A stretch of DNA of 64,000 bases from Streptomyces sp. NBC_01591 (GTDB taxonomy: Bacteria > Actinomycetota > Actinomycetes > Streptomycetales > Streptomycetaceae). The position numbers were made by a program, and so were the translations under genes. Positions 61,217 to 64,000 of the stretch are shown here, one piece after another (position 1 is the first letter of the stretch; every line of letters starts with the position of its first letter). Where the stretch lies: NCBI RefSeq assembly GCF_035918155.1, contig NZ_CP109328.1, positions 1,208,729 through 1,272,728 on the forward strand, written 5' to 3'. The notes beneath the pieces are model-generated. The model saw nothing but the letters and a program-made list of their open reading frames with translations. It did not search any database and had not been told where the DNA came from.

Positions 61217-63702
61217 ATGACCACCGACCCCAACTACGACGGCCCGCCCATCTCGGTTCGCCCCGAACGTCGTGTGCTGCGCCCAGATCAGCAGCAGGCG
61301 GTGGACAGCGCAGCCCGGCATCTGAAGCGCCCGGGTTCGCGTGGGCATATTGTCTCGGCGTGTGGGACGGGGAAGACCCTGACCGCGCTGCGCACTGCGG
61401 AAGCTCTCGATGTCTGGTATCTCCTGGTGGCGGTGCCGGGCCTGGATTTGATTGGTCAGTGGGCGGCCGCGGCCCGCGCGGAGGGGCGCCGTGAGCCGTT
61501 GATGGCGGTCTCTTCCTCCGATGCCCGTAAGCATCCTGTGCTGGCGGGTGCGGGGGCGGTGAGTACGGGTTCGGGGGAGTACCTGGCGTACTGGCTTGCT
61601 CAGTGCAGGAAACGGCGTGAGCGGGCGACGGTGTTCGTCACGTTCGATTCCCTCTCCAGGATCGAGGAGTCCCAGCACAGCGTCTTCGCTGCCCCTGTCT
61701 TCGACCTCCTGGTCGTGGACGAGGCGCACCGCACGGCGGGGAGCTGGGACAAGCAGTGGACGATGATCCACGACCACCAGCGTGTCCTGGCCGACCGCCG
61801 CCTCTACATGACCGCAACCCCGTACGAGTGGGAGGCTCCGCGCCTGACCGAGGCCCCCGATACACGGCCCCAGCCGAAGCGGACCGCGGCCACCGTCCCG
61901 GCCTGGGAGGCTCCCTCTCTGATCGCGTCGATGGACGATCCGAAGGTCTTCGGCCCGCGCCTGCACACCTACTCCCACGCGGACGCGATCGAGGACGGCG
62001 TCCTGGCCGACTACCAGCTCCTCGTGCCCACGATCACCAGCACCGACCTGCGCACCGTCCTCACCAACTCCGGCGACGCCCACACCGGGTTCGCGCCGAG
62101 TGCCCGTCGCACGACGGCGCTGCACCTGGCCGTCCTCAGGGCCATGACGGAGCACCACCTCAAGCATGTGATCGTGTACTTCCAGCAGGTCGCGGACGCC
62201 GCCGACTTCGCCCGCCAGTTTCCCCATACGCTGCGTGCCCTCCCTGGGAATCAACGCCCCGTATGGGCCGACGACCTTCTCGTGCAGTCGATCAACGGCA
62301 CCCACACCCCCGACCAGCGCCACGCCATCCTCACCGGCTTCGCCGATGCCGACCGCGGCGTGCTGACCAATGCCCAGGTCCTGGGCGAGGGAGTGGACCT
62401 GCCGGCCGTGGACGCGGTCGTGTTCGCGGACCGTACGGCGAGCGTGCGCCGCATCGTCCAGGCGGCCTCGGCCGCGCTCTGCGTAAGCCCCCGACCATCG
62501 AGCGCAAGACGGCGAGCCTGGTCATCCCCGCCTACACCCCACCCGACGCCGACCCCACCGACCTCCTCTCCACCCCCTACGAGGCACTGTGGCTGGTCAC
62601 CGCTGCGCTCCGGCATCATGACCAGTCGATTGCCGCCCGGGCCCCGCGCAAGAACGCCAAGCGCCGCCTGGACGCCAACACCCACACCCTGATCACACGC
62701 CGGTTCCGGTTCGACTTCACGCTCGACCCCGGGCATATCGCCCGGGCCATGGACCTGTTGGCCTGGCCCGCTGCTGGTGCGGTTCTGTCCGCACCCCGCC
62801 GCGCGGGACTCGCGGCCGCCGTCCGCTATCACACCGAGCACGGTCACCTGCGTGTCCCGGCCGACTACGAGGATGCCTACGGCTACCGGCTCGGCCAGTT
62901 CATCACCGGGCAACGCACCGCCTATCACCAGGGTTCTCTCGCCGAGGACTGGATTGCCGAGCTCGAAGACCTGGGCATGGTCTGGGACGACAGCGAAGCC
63001 GCCTGGCAGGGGCATATGGCCACCGTTGAGGCCTTCCACACCGAACACGGCCACCTCGCCATCCCTTCCCAGGAACCGGGCGGTCAGTTCCTCGTCGATC
63101 AGCGGTCCCTGGCCCGCAAAGGCCGTCTCGCCCCCAGCCGCGAAGCCCAGCTCACCGCCCTCGACCCGCACTGGACGCTCCCGCACGGCCCCGACTGGCA
63201 CCGCAAATACCACCTGATCAAGCGCCATATCGAAGCCGGCCACGACCCGGCCACGCTGCGCCGCGACACGGTGATCGACGGCGTGAAGGCCGGCAGCTGG
63301 CTGCACCGTCAGTTCACCACCTGGCACGATCTCAACTCCGGCCAGCGCGACCTTCTCACCAGCCTCGGCCTGACCGCCGATCAAGTCCCGCTGAAGAAAA
63401 CGCCGAGAACAACTGTCACATCCGGTACCAGGAAACGCCGTTCCTTCGAGCAGACAGCGCTGCTGCTGCGCGCCTTCGTAGAGCGTCACGGCCGCCCGCC
63501 AGGGGCCAGAGAATGGATCGAGGCCGACGGCGAAAGCGTCATGATCGGCCCGTGGCTGTGCAAGACCCGCACCAAACAGAAAGCAGGTCAACTACCCGAA
63601 GATCAAGGCAAGTTGATGGACGAGATCCTCCGAGAGGACCGGTCCGGAACCGCCCGCGACGTCTCCGAAGAGGGGCCCGCAGACATCTCGAAGATTCCAT
63701 AG
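61217..63702 (+). pseudogene. Terminal SF2 helicase with HA domains, frameshifted at motif VI
   Basis: Starts MTTDPNYDGPPISVRPERRV after GAGGAA. Motifs: HIVSACGTGKTLTALRTAE (I), LLVVDEAHRTAGSW (II), LYMTATPYEWEAP (III), GVLTNAQVLGEGVDLPAVDAVVFAD. At about 62480 the frame breaks inside motif VI (RRIVQAAS...). The +1 frame supplies GRALRKPPTIERKTASLVIPAY and the C-terminal HA repeats (YHTEHGHLRVPADYEDAYGYRLGQFITGQR; FHTEHGHLAIPSQEPGGQFLVDQR) to 63702. Restored length would be about 828 residues. A TtrA-like telomere-linked helicase, either decayed or carrying a one-base sequence error. Confidence 0.85.
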
Positions 63703-63827
63703 TTTTTCTGCTTCCATAAGACGGACTGATCTCTTCCCGAAACCGACCACGAGTCAGCGGAAAAGAGATGCCCCATCAAGCAGCCGAGCACACCCAGGCC
63801 CTGACGCCCGCACATGCAGCCAGCCCA

Positions 63828-63983
63828 GGGCCGTGCGGAGCACGGCCCGTCGCCCTGATCGCGGAGCGAACAGGGCCAGAGTCCAGCGGAGTTGGACTCA
63901 AGGGCCACGGAGTGGCCCGGATCCCCGGGACGAAGTCCCGGACCACACGGAGTGCGTGGTCGTCTTCCGTCGCGTAGCGACGG
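63828..63983. repeat. Telomere-like cluster of palindromes with GNA triloops
   Basis: Seven consecutive palindromes: 63828-63848 (9-bp arms, GGA loop), 63852-63876 (11-bp arms, one mismatch, GGA), 63879-63899 (9-bp, one wobble, GGA), 63902-63918 (7-bp, GGA), 63925-63941 (7-bp, GAA), 63941-63961 (imperfect, GGA), 63967-63983 (7-bp, GTA). Streptomyces telomeres are built of such closely spaced palindromes with 3-nt G-N-A loops. The outermost palindrome is probably just beyond the window. Confidence 0.85.
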
Positions 63984-64000
63984 CGCGTCGTGTTCGCGGA

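Noticed and set aside
1..64000. tRNA, rRNA or CRISPR loci
   Set aside because: I saw no cloverleaf-like tRNA, rRNA or spacer array on either strand; short ones could be missed by eye.

Overview
The window reads as the end region of a linear Streptomyces replicon, either a chromosome arm or a linear plasmid. The DNA is very GC-rich with Streptomyces codon use. The last ~160 bases (63828-63983) form a ladder of short palindromes with 3-nt GNA loops, the architecture of Streptomyces telomeres. Two helicases with helicase-associated domains, a type often found next to telomeres, lie just inboard at 56.0-58.4 and 61.2-63.7 kb. Most of the window is a patchwork of nested mobile elements, broken genes, defence-like genes and sugar- or cell-wall-binding proteins. 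The one housekeeping-type gene is a solitary second-copy-like rpoA.

Layout. 0.1-4.7 kb: a quinone/redox cluster (TetR regulator, nitronate monooxygenase, SDR, muconolactone-isomerase-like protein, WrbA, SnoaL-like protein). Its promoters share paired TAGNCGACCGGTC boxes. 4.7-7.4 kb: small hypothetical genes and a helix-turn-helix (HTH) gene. 7.4-13.4 kb: an ISL3-family element carrying a GNAT acetyltransferase, with an IS3 element inserted in its transposase and a group II intron inserted downstream. 13.4-16.0 kb: gene remnants and a truncated IS6 element that contains an IS4 element. 16.0-18.9 kb: a two-gene operon of a two-helix membrane protein and a STAND-TPR protein that share a short glycine-rich motif. 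19.2-20.2 kb: rpoA. 20.8-22.5 kb: an ISAzo13 element.

22.5-31.2 kb: lectin-like and cell-wall-targeting genes (beta-trefoil proteins, a tectonin fragment, a GH25/M15 lysin, an HTH-TM-peptidoglycan-binding protein) and a Tn3 remnant. 31.4-32.5 kb: an alpha/beta hydrolase whose nucleophile serine is alanine. 33.06-36.65 kb: an ISAs1-based transposon with 131-bp inverted repeats, a 10-bp target duplication and cargo (GrpB-like protein, MFS exporter). 37-38.4 kb: IS6 and transposase scraps. 38.6-41.8 kb: an HTH-NACHT-repeat (NLR-like) protein divergent from a small membrane protein. 43.7-55.7 kb: a decayed Tn7/Tn5053-like system (two tniQ, two tniB, tniA, a TnsA-like gene) enclosing a PLD-like gene overlapping an Mrr-nuclease/STAND gene, a likely anti-phage pair. 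One tniB is split by a mosaic of host gene fragments (HtrA, Pth). 56-64 kb: the two helicases, an HTH gene with a membrane partner, a zinc-binding hypothetical protein, and the telomere-like end.

The best candidates for undescribed biology are (i) the PLD + Mrr-STAND operon inside the Tn7-like remnant, (ii) the membrane protein + STAND-TPR pair sharing a motif at the membrane protein's C-terminus and the receptor's N-terminus, (iii) the stand-alone rpoA divergent from that pair, and (iv) the NACHT protein with its divergent membrane neighbour. Frameshifts and stops are frequent, mostly in transposases but also in the terminal helicase. They may be real decay or, in part, sequence errors. All functional calls are by motif recognition from the translated sequence; no database search was run.
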